DNA of 64,000 nucleotides, from contig NZ_JAJOLP010000001.1 of NCBI RefSeq assembly GCF_021129215.1, positions 3,100,001-3,164,000 on the forward strand, read 5' to 3'. The notes beneath the pieces were generated by a model that was not told the DNA's origin, ran no database searches, and saw only the letters and a program-made list of their open reading frames with translations. The DNA comes from Agromyces sp. S2-1-8 (GTDB lineage Bacteria > Actinomycetota > Actinomycetes > Actinomycetales > Microbacteriaceae). This document shows, in pieces, positions 51,516 through 60,844 of the stretch. Position numbers and translations under genes: made by a program. The stretch's first letter is position 1; each line of letters begins with the position of its first letter.

Positions 51516-54500
51516 TGCTTCTCCTCGTTCTTCGCCTCGTATCGCGCGCTCACGCCGGCGATCCTGACATCCAACCAGACCGTGTCCCCTGGCCCGGCCC
51601 CGACGATCTCGCAGCTCGTCGGGGTCTGCGCGGGGCGACCCCGCGCATCGCCGTCCACTCCGCAGCTGAATTCGACCGGGAGGCCAGAATTGTCGGGCGC
51701 GTCCGTCCACGACCACGTCGAGCGGCGGGAGTCCCACTGCCGGCTCGGCAGCGCGAACGTGAGGGTGGGCGACTCTCCGGCGGGCAGGATGTCCGACCAG
51801 CGTCCGCAGCTTCCCCAGACGGTGCACCCGCGCACCTGGAACCGGCCGGTCTCGCCGAAGTCGAACCGCTCGTTCAGCAGCTCCCGCAGCCAGCCGGATC
51901 CGCGGAACTCGCGCTTCGTTCCGGCGATCTGCGTCCCCTGATCGTCGACGCCCACGATCTCGATCCGCGAGGCCGCGACGTCGACGTCGTCGATGTAGCG
52001 GTCCCAGACCTCCGGCCCGTTCCACGCCATCTCGCTGTCGACGCCGTCGACGCCCCCGGGGCCCGGCCGCACGACGGTCCCGGCGACCGCGGTGTGCGCG
52101 CACCCCGCCCGGTTGTAGCCCCAGACGATGAACGAGTAGCGGGTCGACTCCCCGGCAGTCCCCGAGAACCGCAGGCTGGATGCCTCGGGGCCGACGCGGA
52201 CCGTCTCGGCGACGCTGCCTCCCGACGACGGGGGTACGACGCTGCCGGGCGCCGGCGAGGTGACCTGGCATGACTGCGCCCCGCTCGGAACCCCGGTCGC
52301 GCCGTCGACGAGCCGCTGCACGAAATAGCCCGCGACGGCGTCGCCGTTCGCCGCGAACGGCGACCAGGTGACGGTCACCGCGCCCGCGGCCGCGTCGCCC
52401 GCGACATCGATCGATCCGGCGACGGGCGGCCCGAAGGGCGTGCCGGCGGTCGATGCCGCAGTCCACACGGCGAGCGCGGGATACGCCTCGTTGCGTGCGC
52501 TGACGCTGACGGGTACCCGGCTGCCGTTCGCGAGGGCCTGCGAGTCGACGCGGCATTCGCTCGGCGTGCAGGCCGATGCCGCGGCCACCTCCGTCGCGAC
52601 TCCGGCGACCGTGACCACGTACGAGTGCACGGGGCTCCCCGATCCCGTCGCGACCGGGTCCCATTCGATGCCCAGCCGCCCGTCCAGCGGGAGCGCGGTG
52701 AGGCCGCCGGGAGGGGCGGGGATGACGTCGGACCAGACGGGTCCGGGCGCGACCTGGGGATCGGAGAAGCCGATGCCGTTGCGCGCCCGGATGCGTACGT
52801 CGACGGCGTTCCCGCGGCCGTTGCCCGCGGTGTCGACGGTGCAGGTCGTGGCCTGGCACATCGTGGTGGCGAGCGCATCGCCCGTGCCGGGGTCGGTGAG
52901 CGCGATCTCGTAGCCCGTGATGGGCGAGTTGTTGAAACCGCCGGCCCCGAAGGCGACGTCGAGCGTGCCGTCGCCGAAGCCCGTCACGGTCGGCGCGACG
53001 ACGGGATCCGGGCGGTCCTGGACCGAAACGGTCACGGAGCCCCAGGCTCGTCGCGACGCCTCGCCCGTCGCGTCCTCGACCTGATACCGCACCGTCGTGT
53101 TGACGGGCGGCGCATCGGCTGCCGCCGTCACGGTGAGCGTCGAACGATCGGCGCTCGGCGTGATCTCGATGCCGTCGCCGATTCCCTCGAGGTCGACGGC
53201 GACGACGCGCAGCGGCGTCTCGGGGAACGGGTTCGTCTCCTCGTCGTTCGCGAGCACGTCGATCGTCGTCGTCCGCCCGCGGGCTGCGATCGCCCGGTCG
53301 TCGATCGGGCTGGCGACGGGCTTCGTCGAGGGCACGACGCGCAGCTCGATGCGCCCGCCCGAGCCGGATCCCGACGCATCGGCGACGTCGACGACGACGG
53401 CGGACCGCGCGCCGATCGGGGTGTCGGCGCGCGCTGCGACCGTGAGCTCGTCGCCGTCGAGACGCACGTCGAAGCCCTCGGCCTGCGGCGGCAGCACCCG
53501 GTAGCTGAGGTCCGCCGATGCCGTCGCGGCGGGCGGGCTCGTCAGTCGGCGCAGGTCGATCTGCTTCGTCTGGCCCGGCTCGAAGTCGATCACGGTGCCG
53601 GTGATGGCCGGCGGCTCGTCGTCGTTCGCACGCACTTCGATGGGGATCACGATCGTGCCCGTGCGCGCGGTCGGGTCATCGGGGCCGTCGCCGTCCGTCA
53701 CGGTGAACGAGATCGAGGCCGGACCGGAGTAGCCCTGCTCGCTTCGGAACCTCAGGGTGTCGCGATCGACCACGAGCGAGGTCCCGTCGCTGTGCGAGGC
53801 GAGCACGCTCGCCTCGTCCGTGATGTGGACGGGCTTGCCGGACGCGGCGATGACGAAGTCCGCGAGTTCGAGTTCGACGCTCTCGCCGCTCGCGACCTCG
53901 ACATCGGGCGCATCGGCGCGCAGCTGCGGCAGGGCGTCGTCTCGTCCGGGGACCCTGATGAAGGCATAGGCCACCAGGCTCGGGTCTTCCGGGTGACTCA
54001 CGACGAACGGCACGACCCGTCGACGGTCTTCGATCTCGACCCTGATCGACCCGTCACGCAGCACCTGGGCGCCACGCCGGTACCCGTCGACGAGGTCGAC
54101 GCCGACGTCGTCGACGTCGCCGTCGGCGAGGAAGACGTTCTCCAGCACCGGGACGACGACGGACTCCTCGCCGACGATGTCGGTGAGGCCGAGCACCGTG
54201 TCGGATGCCTCGGGCCGGGCGAGCGGGGCATCCGGGTCCGCGACCACCGTGAGGAAGGCCGTGGCCTGTCCGAGCGCCTCGTTCTCGATCGTGTAGATGA
54301 AGGAGGACTTGCCGGAGCCGGGCGGGACGTCGACCTCGATACGCCCCTCCTCGACGGTGCGGGCCGTCGCGTCGCCGCGGTTCCTCGTGACGCGGATGAC
54401 GCGCAGATCGCCGCCACCGGGATCGGAGTCGTTGTCGAGCACCTGCACCGTCACAGTGCGGTCCGGACGCACGGTGACGAGGTCTTCGACCGCGATCGGG

Positions 54501-57388
54501 GCGGCAGGCCGGTCGACGCGCGGAGCGATGCCGACGCGCACCGTGCCCTCCGCGCGGGCACCGAGGGCGTCGACGACCGAGTAGGCGAATTCCTCGGTGC
54601 CGGACGCGTAGACGCCGGCCCGGTAGTCGAGCCAGTCCGGGCCCGTCGCTTCGACGACACCGCGTTCTGGATTCGACTGCTGGCCGAGCAGTTGCACGGA
54701 GTCGCCGTCGGGGTCGACGCCAGACAGCGGGACGGGGATGCGCACCTTCTCACCCGCGATGACGCGCGCCGTCACCGTCTCCGGTACGGGCGGTGTGTTC
54801 GTCTCGGGTTCGGCCTCGCGGACGGAGATCGTGACGACGGCATCGGCGACCTGGCCGCCCGACTCGATGCGGTAGCGCGCACGGTAGTCGCCCGCCACCT
54901 CGGGGGCGAAGTAGCGCAACCGTTCGCCCGACGCGAAGAGCAGTCCGGCGTCGGGCTCCTCCACGAGGTCGGGAACGAGTTCGAACGGCAGCCCGTCGGG
55001 CTGCTCGTCGTTCTCGAGCACGGGGATGTCGATGACGTCGCCCGTGCGCATCGAGATCGTGTCGGGCGCCGCGACCGGAGGCTGGGCGGCCTCGGGTTCC
55101 GGTATCTCGACCAGCGTCACCTGGCCGGCCGCCTCGGCGAGCCCGTTGCTGACCCGGTACCCGAACACGGTCGAGCCGGTCTCGAGCGGTGCGATGAGCG
55201 TCACCCGCAGCAGCCGGTGGTCGACGACCTCGACGCGGAATCCGTCGCCCGGCCGGGACCGCTCCGCATCCGTCACGACGAGGACGCCGCCGGTCGGGTC
55301 GATGTCGGTCGCGAGCACGTCGATGTCCGCCGGCTGCCCGACTCGCACGAAGGCCGTGTGCGGCACGGTGACCGGAGTGGTGTCGCGGTCGGGTGGCGCC
55401 TGCACCTCGACGCGGACGAAGCCCGTGGCCGGCGTGGCTCCGTCGGTGACGGTGTACTCGAGGTAGTGGGTGCCGATCTCGTCGCTCGTGAACCGGAAGG
55501 TGCCGCCGTCGTAGTCGGGGGTGATCGTCACGTCGGGCTTCGCCGGCACCGCGCTGAGCTCGACCCGGCCGCCGCCGCCTCGCACGTGACGCAGCGGATC
55601 GATGACGATCTCGCGGCCGGCCGTGGCCAGGGCGATGAACGGCTCGGCTTCGAGCGGGACGGCGCCGGCCGGATGCACGTCGACCTCGAGCGTGCCGACC
55701 GTCTCGTCCCGGCCGTCCGAGACGACGAGCGAGACCGTGCGGCCGTCGCCCGTCCCGCCGCGCTCGATGAACCCGACCGTGCCCTCGGCCGTCGACGAGA
55801 CCTGATCGGGCTCCGCGACCTCGGCGCGCCGGAGGAACATCGGGTCGCCATCGGGATCGACCCAGTCGCCGAGCACCGCTGTCGACACCCGCTCGCCGAC
55901 TCCGACGTCGGCACGGATCGATCGACGCTGGACCGGCGGCGCATTCTCCTCCGCGGCGCGTACCAAGACCGCCACCGAGGCCCGGCTCGAACCGCCGTGC
56001 CCGTCGTCGGCGGAGTAGTCGAAGCGCACGGTGCCCGCTGCGTCCGCATCGAGGGTCAGCTGGAGCTGCTGGTCGTCGGAGATGACGTCCAGCCGCGCCC
56101 ACTCGGGCAGCTCCGCGTCCACCCCGGCGATCGCGAGCACGTCGCCGTTCGCGTCGTAATCGTTCAGGAGGACGGGCAGCACCGTCGTCCGGCCCGGTCG
56201 CGCGCCGAACTCGTCGTCCTCGGTGACGGGCGGCGTCCGGCGCTTCTCGATCTCGGGATCGCGGTCGGGGTCGTTGCGCTCGACCTCGCGATCATCGCGC
56301 TCGGTCTTCATCAGTCGCTGCCAGTCGTCGATGCGCTCGAAGCCGCGATCGGCGACCCAGGTCCGACCGTTGGCGCGGTCGTTGAGCACGATGGCCCGGC
56401 CGTTCTCGGCGAATGCGAGCTCGTCGCTCGCCGCGCCGAGTTCGACGGGCCGGTCGCCGTCGTCGCACGAGCGCCACGCCGAACCGCCGGCCCAGGCCGC
56501 GTACACGCAGCCCGAGTGCACGACGGGCGCCGCGGGCGTCCCGTCGAGATCCGTCACGGCCGAGCGCACTGCACCGCTGTCGAGATCAACCGCGACGAGC
56601 CCGCCTCGATGCGCGATCCAGACCTCATGGCCCTCGTCGGCCGGAACCTGCAGCCGAGGCGCCGCCGACGCACCGATCTCGTCGGCGAGCTCGACCCGGC
56701 GACCGTCGAGCTCGAGCACCCGGTCGTCCGCGTCGAAGACGGCCCAGCGACCACCGACCGAGGTCAGCTGCACCTCGTGGTCGGTCGGGAACGGTTCGAG
56801 CGACCAGTCGGCGGCGATCTGGTCGCCGTCGGCGGCCGAGACCTCCGCGAGATCGCCGGTCGACGGCGTGTACGCGAACAGCAGGCCGGACGGCGCGGCC
56901 GAGATGACGGCGCCCGGTCCGAAGTTGAGATCGGAGTCCGCGCTCTCCTCGAAATCGGCGAAGTCGTCGATCGGGGTCGTCCAGAGCTCGCCGTCGGCGG
57001 CGATCACGACCTGGTCGCCCGCGAGCGCGATGGTCGAGGCGTCGGGGGGAACCGGCACGGTGTCGGTGAGGGTCGAGTCCGCGGCGTCGACGACGCCGAC
57101 GCTCGAGCGGTCGGGGTCGAACACGAGCACGGTCGCGCCGCGCTGCACGATCGTCGAGCCGCCGCCCGTCTCGACCATCGAGTTGAGCTCGAGCGCGGCG
57201 GTGCTCGCGCGGCCGACCGACTGCAAGCGCTCGTTCGCGACCCAGACGGCGGCGTCGCCGAGCTCGACGCGCTGCGCCGCATACCCGCCGCTCGTGACCG
57301 CGATCGTGGCGACGACCGCGACGACGGCCGTGACCGCGGCCGCGGTGACGATGGCGGACCGATGACGACGCGGGATCGCGAGTCGCAT
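51512..57388 (-). CDS. Giant membrane-anchored propeller/cadherin-like/fibronectin III protein
   Basis: A 1,958-residue single-pass protein. Residues 11-31 form the only transmembrane helix. Residues about 32-360 look like a beta-propeller (repeated GDAAVWVANE, GDQVVIAADGELWTT, GGRWAVFDADDRVLEL strands). A charged linker follows near 366-390, then about ten cadherin-like/Ig-like repeats with VDPDGDP, LNDYDANGD and VLDNDSDPGGGD calcium-type loops (about 395-1,470), three fibronectin III modules (about 1,470-1,770) and a unique C-terminal 190 residues with Cys pairs. No sortase motif. It should extend outside the cell as a stalk or adhesin. Start ATG 57388 overlaps the kinase stop by one base. 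Confidence 0.85.
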   Translation of the reverse strand: MRLAIPRRHRSAIVTAAAVTAVVAVVATIAVTSGGYAAQRVELGDAAVWVANERLQSVGRASTAALELNSMVETGGGSTIVQRGATVLVFDPDRSSVGVVDAADSTLTDTVPVPPDASTIALAGDQVVIAADGELWTTPIDDFADFEESADSDLNFGPGAVISAAPSGLLFAYTPSTGDLAEVSAADGDQIAADWSLEPFPTDHEVQLTSVGGRWAVFDADDRVLELDGRRVELADEIGASAAPRLQVPADEGHEVWIAHRGGLVAVDLDSGAVRSAVTDLDGTPAAPVVHSGCVYAAWAGGSAWRSCDDGDRPVELGAASDELAFAENGRAIVLNDRANGRTWVADRGFERIDDWQRLMKTERDDREVERNDPDRDPEIEKRRTPPVTEDDEFGARPGRTTVLPVLLNDYDANGDVLAIAGVDAELPEWARLDVISDDQQLQLTLDADAAGTVRFDYSADDGHGGSSRASVAVLVRAAEENAPPVQRRSIRADVGVGERVSTAVLGDWVDPDGDPMFLRRAEVAEPDQVSSTAEGTVGFIERGGTGDGRTVSLVVSDGRDETVGTLEVDVHPAGAVPLEAEPFIALATAGREIVIDPLRHVRGGGGRVELSAVPAKPDVTITPDYDGGTFRFTSDEIGTHYLEYTVTDGATPATGFVRVEVQAPPDRDTTPVTVPHTAFVRVGQPADIDVLATDIDPTGGVLVVTDAERSRPGDGFRVEVVDHRLLRVTLIAPLETGSTVFGYRVSNGLAEAAGQVTLVEIPEPEAAQPPVAAPDTISMRTGDVIDIPVLENDEQPDGLPFELVPDLVEEPDAGLLFASGERLRYFAPEVAGDYRARYRIESGGQVADAVVTISVREAEPETNTPPVPETVTARVIAGEKVRIPVPLSGVDPDGDSVQLLGQQSNPERGVVEATGPDWLDYRAGVYASGTEEFAYSVVDALGARAEGTVRVGIAPRVDRPAAPIAVEDLVTVRPDRTVTVQVLDNDSDPGGGDLRVIRVTRNRGDATARTVEEGRIEVDVPPGSGKSSFIYTIENEALGQATAFLTVVADPDAPLARPEASDTVLGLTDIVGEESVVVPVLENVFLADGDVDDVGVDLVDGYRRGAQVLRDGSIRVEIEDRRRVVPFVVSHPEDPSLVAYAFIRVPGRDDALPQLRADAPDVEVASGESVELELADFVIAASGKPVHITDEASVLASHSDGTSLVVDRDTLRFRSEQGYSGPASISFTVTDGDGPDDPTARTGTIVIPIEVRANDDEPPAITGTVIDFEPGQTKQIDLRRLTSPPAATASADLSYRVLPPQAEGFDVRLDGDELTVAARADTPIGARSAVVVDVADASGSGSGGRIELRVVPSTKPVASPIDDRAIAARGRTTTIDVLANDEETNPFPETPLRVVAVDLEGIGDGIEITPSADRSTLTVTAAADAPPVNTTVRYQVEDATGEASRRAWGSVTVSVQDRPDPVVAPTVTGFGDGTLDVAFGAGGFNNSPITGYEIALTDPGTGDALATTMCQATTCTVDTAGNGRGNAVDVRIRARNGIGFSDPQVAPGPVWSDVIPAPPGGLTALPLDGRLGIEWDPVATGSGSPVHSYVVTVAGVATEVAAASACTPSECRVDSQALANGSRVPVSVSARNEAYPALAVWTAASTAGTPFGPPVAGSIDVAGDAAAGAVTVTWSPFAANGDAVAGYFVQRLVDGATGVPSGAQSCQVTSPAPGSVVPPSSGGSVAETVRVGPEASSLRFSGTAGESTRYSFIVWGYNRAGCAHTAVAGTVVRPGPGGVDGVDSEMAWNGPEVWDRYIDDVDVAASRIEIVGVDDQGTQIAGTKREFRGSGWLRELLNERFDFGETGRFQVRGCTVWGSCGRWSDILPAGESPTLTFALPSRQWDSRRSTWSWTDAPDNSGLPVEFSCGVDGDARGRPAQTPTSCEIVGAGPGDTVWLDVRIAGVSARYEAKNEEKQ

Positions 57389-58812
57389 CACCCGACCCCT
57401 TCGACGTCGACGCAGCGCTCGGCGCTCGGCGTGCCCGGCTTCCCGTCGCGTGTGACGGTCACGCTCGCGCACACACGGTCGCGACCCGCCGCATCGACCG
57501 ACAGGATCGTCGCGCGCTGGATCGGCGATGCCTCGCCGTCGACGAGCACGAGGTACGCGTCACCTTGGCGGAGACCCGGATCGCTCCACTCGAACGTCAC
57601 CTCTTCGCCCGCGGCGGCGCCGCGCAGATCGGTGACGACCGGAATCGTTCTGGTGTTCTGGATCACCGTCGCGATGCCCGCCCCGACGAGCGCGACGAGC
57701 AGCACGGCCGCGATCGAGATGCCCCATGCGAGTCGGCGAGCGGTGGGTGGTGTCGATCGCGCGCGACCCGCGGTCGTCTCCGCCGACGCCGGATCGACGG
57801 TGGTTCGCGCGGCTGATCGCCGTCGCCGCCGCGCCTGGTCGATGCCGGAGCGGGCGGGACTCACGCGGGTCCGCTCGTCGAGGTCGACGGCGGTCGCGAG
57901 CGCCCAGTCGTCCATGGCCACCTCGATCGGCGTCTGCGGGAGCCCGAGCTCCTCCTCCACGGCCTGCAGGTCGCGGATGAACTCGAGCGCCCCGGACTGT
58001 CGCGCCTTCGGCTGCTTCGACATCGCCCGGGCGAGCACCGCCTCGAGGCTCGCCGGCACGTCGATGCGGCCGGTCGGCGCGAGCTTCGACTTCCCGATGC
58101 GTGCCGTGATCGCCTGCGGCGAGTTGTCGCCGCCCGGGACCTCGAACGGGCTCCGCCCGGCGAGCAGCGAGTAGACCGTCGCTCCGAGGGCCCAGACCTC
58201 GCTCGCGACGGTGCCGCTGGTCTCGTCGCGGAGCACCTCGGGTGCCGACCACGGCACCGAGAGTCCGACCGCCTCGGTGGTCTCGGCCTGGCCGAGCGTT
58301 GCCGCGATGCCGAAGTCGCTGAGCACCGGGTGACCGTATGCGGTCGTCAGGATGTTGGACGGCTTGATGTCGCGATGCAGCACACCGGATCGGTGGGCCG
58401 TCTCGACGGCGCTCGCGACGCGCACCCCGATCGAGAGCACCTCACCGAGCGGCAGTTGCACGGCACGGTAGCGCTGGCCGATCGAAGCCGAGCAGTACTC
58501 CATCACGAGGTACGGGCGTCCGTCGGCGGCAACGCTCGCCTGGTACACCGTGAGGATCGAGGGGTGCGAGCTCAGCTGGGCCATCAGATTCGCCTCGGCC
58601 TGGAACATCTGCCGGAGGTCGTCGTTGACCACGCCGGCGAGCAGCACCTTCACGGCGACGAGCCGGCGCGGCATGTTCTGCTCGTAGAGGAACACGTCGG
58701 CGAAGCCGCCCGAACCGAGCACGCGGATGAACTCGAAGCCCGGAAGGGTCGGCGGGGTGGACGGCAGTCGTCGCGACACGATCCTCCCAGTGTTCATCGG
58801 GACAGCGCTCAT
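57388..58812 (-). CDS. Transmembrane Ser/Thr protein kinase
   Basis: A 474-residue Hanks-type kinase: glycine loop LGSGGFADVF (residues 32-41), Lys55 in VAVKVLL, catalytic loop HRDIKPSN (Asp148), DFG at 166-168, APE at 190-192. A juxtamembrane linker rich in Arg and Thr leads to one transmembrane helix (about 358-382). The outside part is only about 90 residues with two Cys, and it has no PASTA repeats, unlike PknB. Start uncertain: ATG 58812, ATG 58797 or a GTG at 58782 after GGGAGG. It is followed by the giant protein gene (TGATG overlap) and preceded by a PP2C phosphatase. Confidence 0.93.
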   Translation of the reverse strand: MSAVPMNTGRIVSRRLPSTPPTLPGFEFIRVLGSGGFADVFLYEQNMPRRLVAVKVLLAGVVNDDLRQMFQAEANLMAQLSSHPSILTVYQASVAADGRPYLVMEYCSASIGQRYRAVQLPLGEVLSIGVRVASAVETAHRSGVLHRDIKPSNILTTAYGHPVLSDFGIAATLGQAETTEAVGLSVPWSAPEVLRDETSGTVASEVWALGATVYSLLAGRSPFEVPGGDNSPQAITARIGKSKLAPTGRIDVPASLEAVLARAMSKQPKARQSGALEFIRDLQAVEEELGLPQTPIEVAMDDWALATAVDLDERTRVSPARSGIDQARRRRRSAARTTVDPASAETTAGRARSTPPTARRLAWGISIAAVLLVALVGAGIATVIQNTRTIPVVTDLRGAAAGEEVTFEWSDPGLRQGDAYLVLVDGEASPIQRATILSVDAAGRDRVCASVTVTRDGKPGTPSAERCVDVEGVG

Positions 58813-58860
58813 CGGGACGGCGCGGCAGGGTTCGGTGCCGACGTGGGCCCGCTGCCCCCC

Positions 58861-58866
58861 ATTGTA
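58861..58866 (-). promoter_or_regulatory. Candidate internal promoter before the kinase gene
   Basis: TACAAT on the minus strand (58866-58861), a close match to the actinobacterial -10 consensus, lies in the 84-bp gap between the phosphatase and kinase genes. It would give a leader of about 42 nt. No good -35 hexamer at 16-18 bp. It could allow kinase-to-ATPase genes to be expressed apart from the FHA-PP2C pair. Confidence 0.35.
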
Positions 58867-58896
58867 GGTCGCCGCGGGCGCACCGCCGCGGGGCGG

Positions 58897-59733
58897 TCAG
58901 GCCCTCGCGGTCTCACCTGCGTCGTCGTCGTGCTCGCCGGGCTCGGACGGGGGCGGAACGACCTCGACGACGTCGATCACGACGACCGTCACGTTGTCGC
59001 GCCCGCCGTTTCCGAGTGCGGCGTCGACCAGCTGGGTGGCGGCCTTCTCGGCCTTCGGATTGGCGACGAGGAAGTGGCGGATGCCGTAGGACGTGAGCTC
59101 CTTCGTGAGCCCGTCGGAGCAGACGAGCAGCCGCATGCCCTCCTCGACGGCGATCGCCCGATAGTCGGGGATGGGCGCCTCGTGGAATCCGACCGCCCGC
59201 GTGATGACGTTCGAGTGCGGGTGCGTGTCGGCCTCTTCGCGCGTGATCTGCCCGGCATCGACGAGCTCCTGCACGATCGAGTGGTCGACCGTGAGCTGCT
59301 CGAGGACGCCGCCGACGAGGCGGTAGACCCGCGAGTCTCCGATGTTGAAGACGATCCATGCCGGTTCGCCCGAGATGAGCCCGAGGGCCGCGCCGGTCAC
59401 CGTGGTCCCGCTGCCCTCGTCGGTGACGCCGGCGCCCCGCCCCATGTCCTGCACGGCGCGATGCAGCGACGCGTCGATCTCGGCCGTGCCGATGACCGGC
59501 TTGCCGCCGTGCTCGGCGAGCCGCGTCACGACGGCGGCGCTCGCGAAATCGCCCGCCGCATGTCCGCCCATGCCGTCCGCCACCGCGAAGACGGGTGCCT
59601 GCGCCACGTAGCTGTCCTCATTGACCTCGCGCCGCAGGCCGGTGTCGGTGATCGCGGCCCACGCGAGGGTGATCTCGGTGCCGTCGGGCAGCGCGATCCG
59701 ATGGCGCGCGTTGCCGTTGCCTATCTGCGTCAC
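58897..59733 (-). CDS. PP2C-type Ser/Thr protein phosphatase
   Basis: A 278-residue cytosolic phosphatase with all metal-site motifs: REVNEDSY (Asp40), ADGMGGHAAGD (Asp53), GSGTTVTGAAL, NIGDSRVYRL, CSDGLTKEL and GGRDNVTVVVIDV. It should reverse phosphorylation by the adjacent kinase. The C-terminus is a short acidic tail. The GTG at 59733 overlaps the FHA gene stop (GTGA). Confidence 0.94.
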   Translation of the reverse strand: MTQIGNGNARHRIALPDGTEITLAWAAITDTGLRREVNEDSYVAQAPVFAVADGMGGHAAGDFASAAVVTRLAEHGGKPVIGTAEIDASLHRAVQDMGRGAGVTDEGSGTTVTGAALGLISGEPAWIVFNIGDSRVYRLVGGVLEQLTVDHSIVQELVDAGQITREEADTHPHSNVITRAVGFHEAPIPDYRAIAVEEGMRLLVCSDGLTKELTSYGIRHFLVANPKAEKAATQLVDAALGNGGRDNVTVVVIDVVEVVPPPSEPGEHDDDAGETARA

Positions 59734-60701
59734 GTGTTCGGCCTGTCTCGCGTGGGGTGATCGACTCCGGGGGGTGGGAGGATCTCGACGATCGTATCGT
59801 CTCCGAGATCGAGGCTCATGCCCGGCACGACGACGATCGACTCGCCCGCACGCAATCGCCGGGGCGCGCGCGGCCCGATCACGGTCGTGCCGTTCGTCGA
59901 GCGCAGGTCGCTCGCGACCAGACGTGCGCCCTCGACCCTGAGCTCGAGGTGGGTCGACGAGACGATCCTGCCCGGCGAGTCGACGGCGATGAGCCGGGGC
60001 ACGCCGTGGACGCCCGGGATCCTCGGGGCACCGGGCCTCCGGCCGATGAGCACCGAGCCCTGCGGCACGAACGGGTCTCCCCCGGCCACGCGCACCTGCG
60101 GGAGCGCGGGGGCCGGGAGCTCCGGGGCCGACGCCGCGATCGTGCCATCCGGTCCCGTGCCGCCGTCCTCGGCGTCGATGGCCGCCGCGCTCGCGCTGTA
60201 GACCGTGTCCGCGTCGGCCGAGGCGACGGCGCGCTGCCATTCGACGGCGGACGCTCGCAGCCTCGCCCGCGCGTGCGCGACGACCGTGCCACCCGTGACG
60301 GGTTCGAGCACGGATGCGGCGCCGGTGAGTCGAACGGCCGACACGTCGTGGAACTCCGCGAGATGCCAGGGCTTGATGCCTCGCCCGTCGAATCGTCGAC
60401 TGCCGCCGGGCGACTCGAGGTCGACGACCGCTCCCCCGCGCACGACGGCGGTCACGGATCCGGGGTCGTCGCCCATCCACCACACGAGCGCGAAATCCTG
60501 CTCGTCGTCATCAAGCCGCGCCGGGATCGCAGCCACGAGCGACTCGAGCGCCAGCCCGTGGTCGGCGGCGACACCGGCGAGCGCCGCGAGGACGTCATCG
60601 GCTGCGGGGGCGGCGAGCACGACGACGAAGCGCTCGCCGACGATGGCGTCCCAGGCTGCGGCGCCCGGGATCGCGTGGCTCGACACCGTCCCTCGTGGCA
60701 T
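59730..60701 (-). CDS. FHA-domain protein with uncharacterised N-terminal domain
   Basis: A 323-residue protein. The first about 150 residues (AAWDAIVGERFVVVLAAP, DFALVWWMGDDPGSVTAVVRG) form an alpha/beta-rich unit I do not recognise; a linker follows; the C-terminal 110 residues are a classic FHA domain (VLIGRRPG, RIVSSTHLELRV, LRSTNGTTVIG). It probably binds phosphothreonine on the operon's kinase or its targets. The start ATG 60701 is chosen because AAGACT lies 7 nt upstream; a longer frame to 60770 exists. First gene of the nine-gene operon, divergent from the Lrp gene. Confidence 0.85.
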   Translation of the reverse strand: MPRGTVSSHAIPGAAAWDAIVGERFVVVLAAPAADDVLAALAGVAADHGLALESLVAAIPARLDDDEQDFALVWWMGDDPGSVTAVVRGGAVVDLESPGGSRRFDGRGIKPWHLAEFHDVSAVRLTGAASVLEPVTGGTVVAHARARLRASAVEWQRAVASADADTVYSASAAAIDAEDGGTGPDGTIAASAPELPAPALPQVRVAGGDPFVPQGSVLIGRRPGAPRIPGVHGVPRLIAVDSPGRIVSSTHLELRVEGARLVASDLRSTNGTTVIGPRAPRRLRAGESIVVVPGMSLDLGDDTIVEILPPPGVDHPTRDRPNT

Positions 60702-60708
60702 GTCGTCC

Positions 60709-60714
60709 AGTCTT
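60709..60714 (-). promoter_or_regulatory. Candidate -10 element of the nine-gene operon
   Basis: AAGACT on the minus strand (60714-60709), then 7 nt, then ATG at 60701. Fits the leaderless geometry seen elsewhere but the first base deviates from the consensus. Confidence 0.35.
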
Positions 60715-60844
60715 CCACCGACCGGACCGCGCCGCGCGACGCGCATCCACCAGCCGAGGCCGCGGCGCACGCCCGAGATGGACCTCGATTACCAGCCAGC
60801 ACCATGGAATCAGTCGTGAATGGCTCGAGAATCGACGGAATCAC

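Noticed and set aside
52625..58174. 1,849-codon open frame antisense to the giant protein and kinase
   Set aside because: Low-complexity Arg/Asp/Val-rich translation with no recognisable domain, fully explained by the coding strand's third-position GC bias.
43214..60701. A hidden WXG100 or small ESX substrate gene inside the nine-gene operon
   Set aside because: Junctions are overlaps or gaps under 100 bp; no small frame with a central WxG motif was seen on the coding strand.
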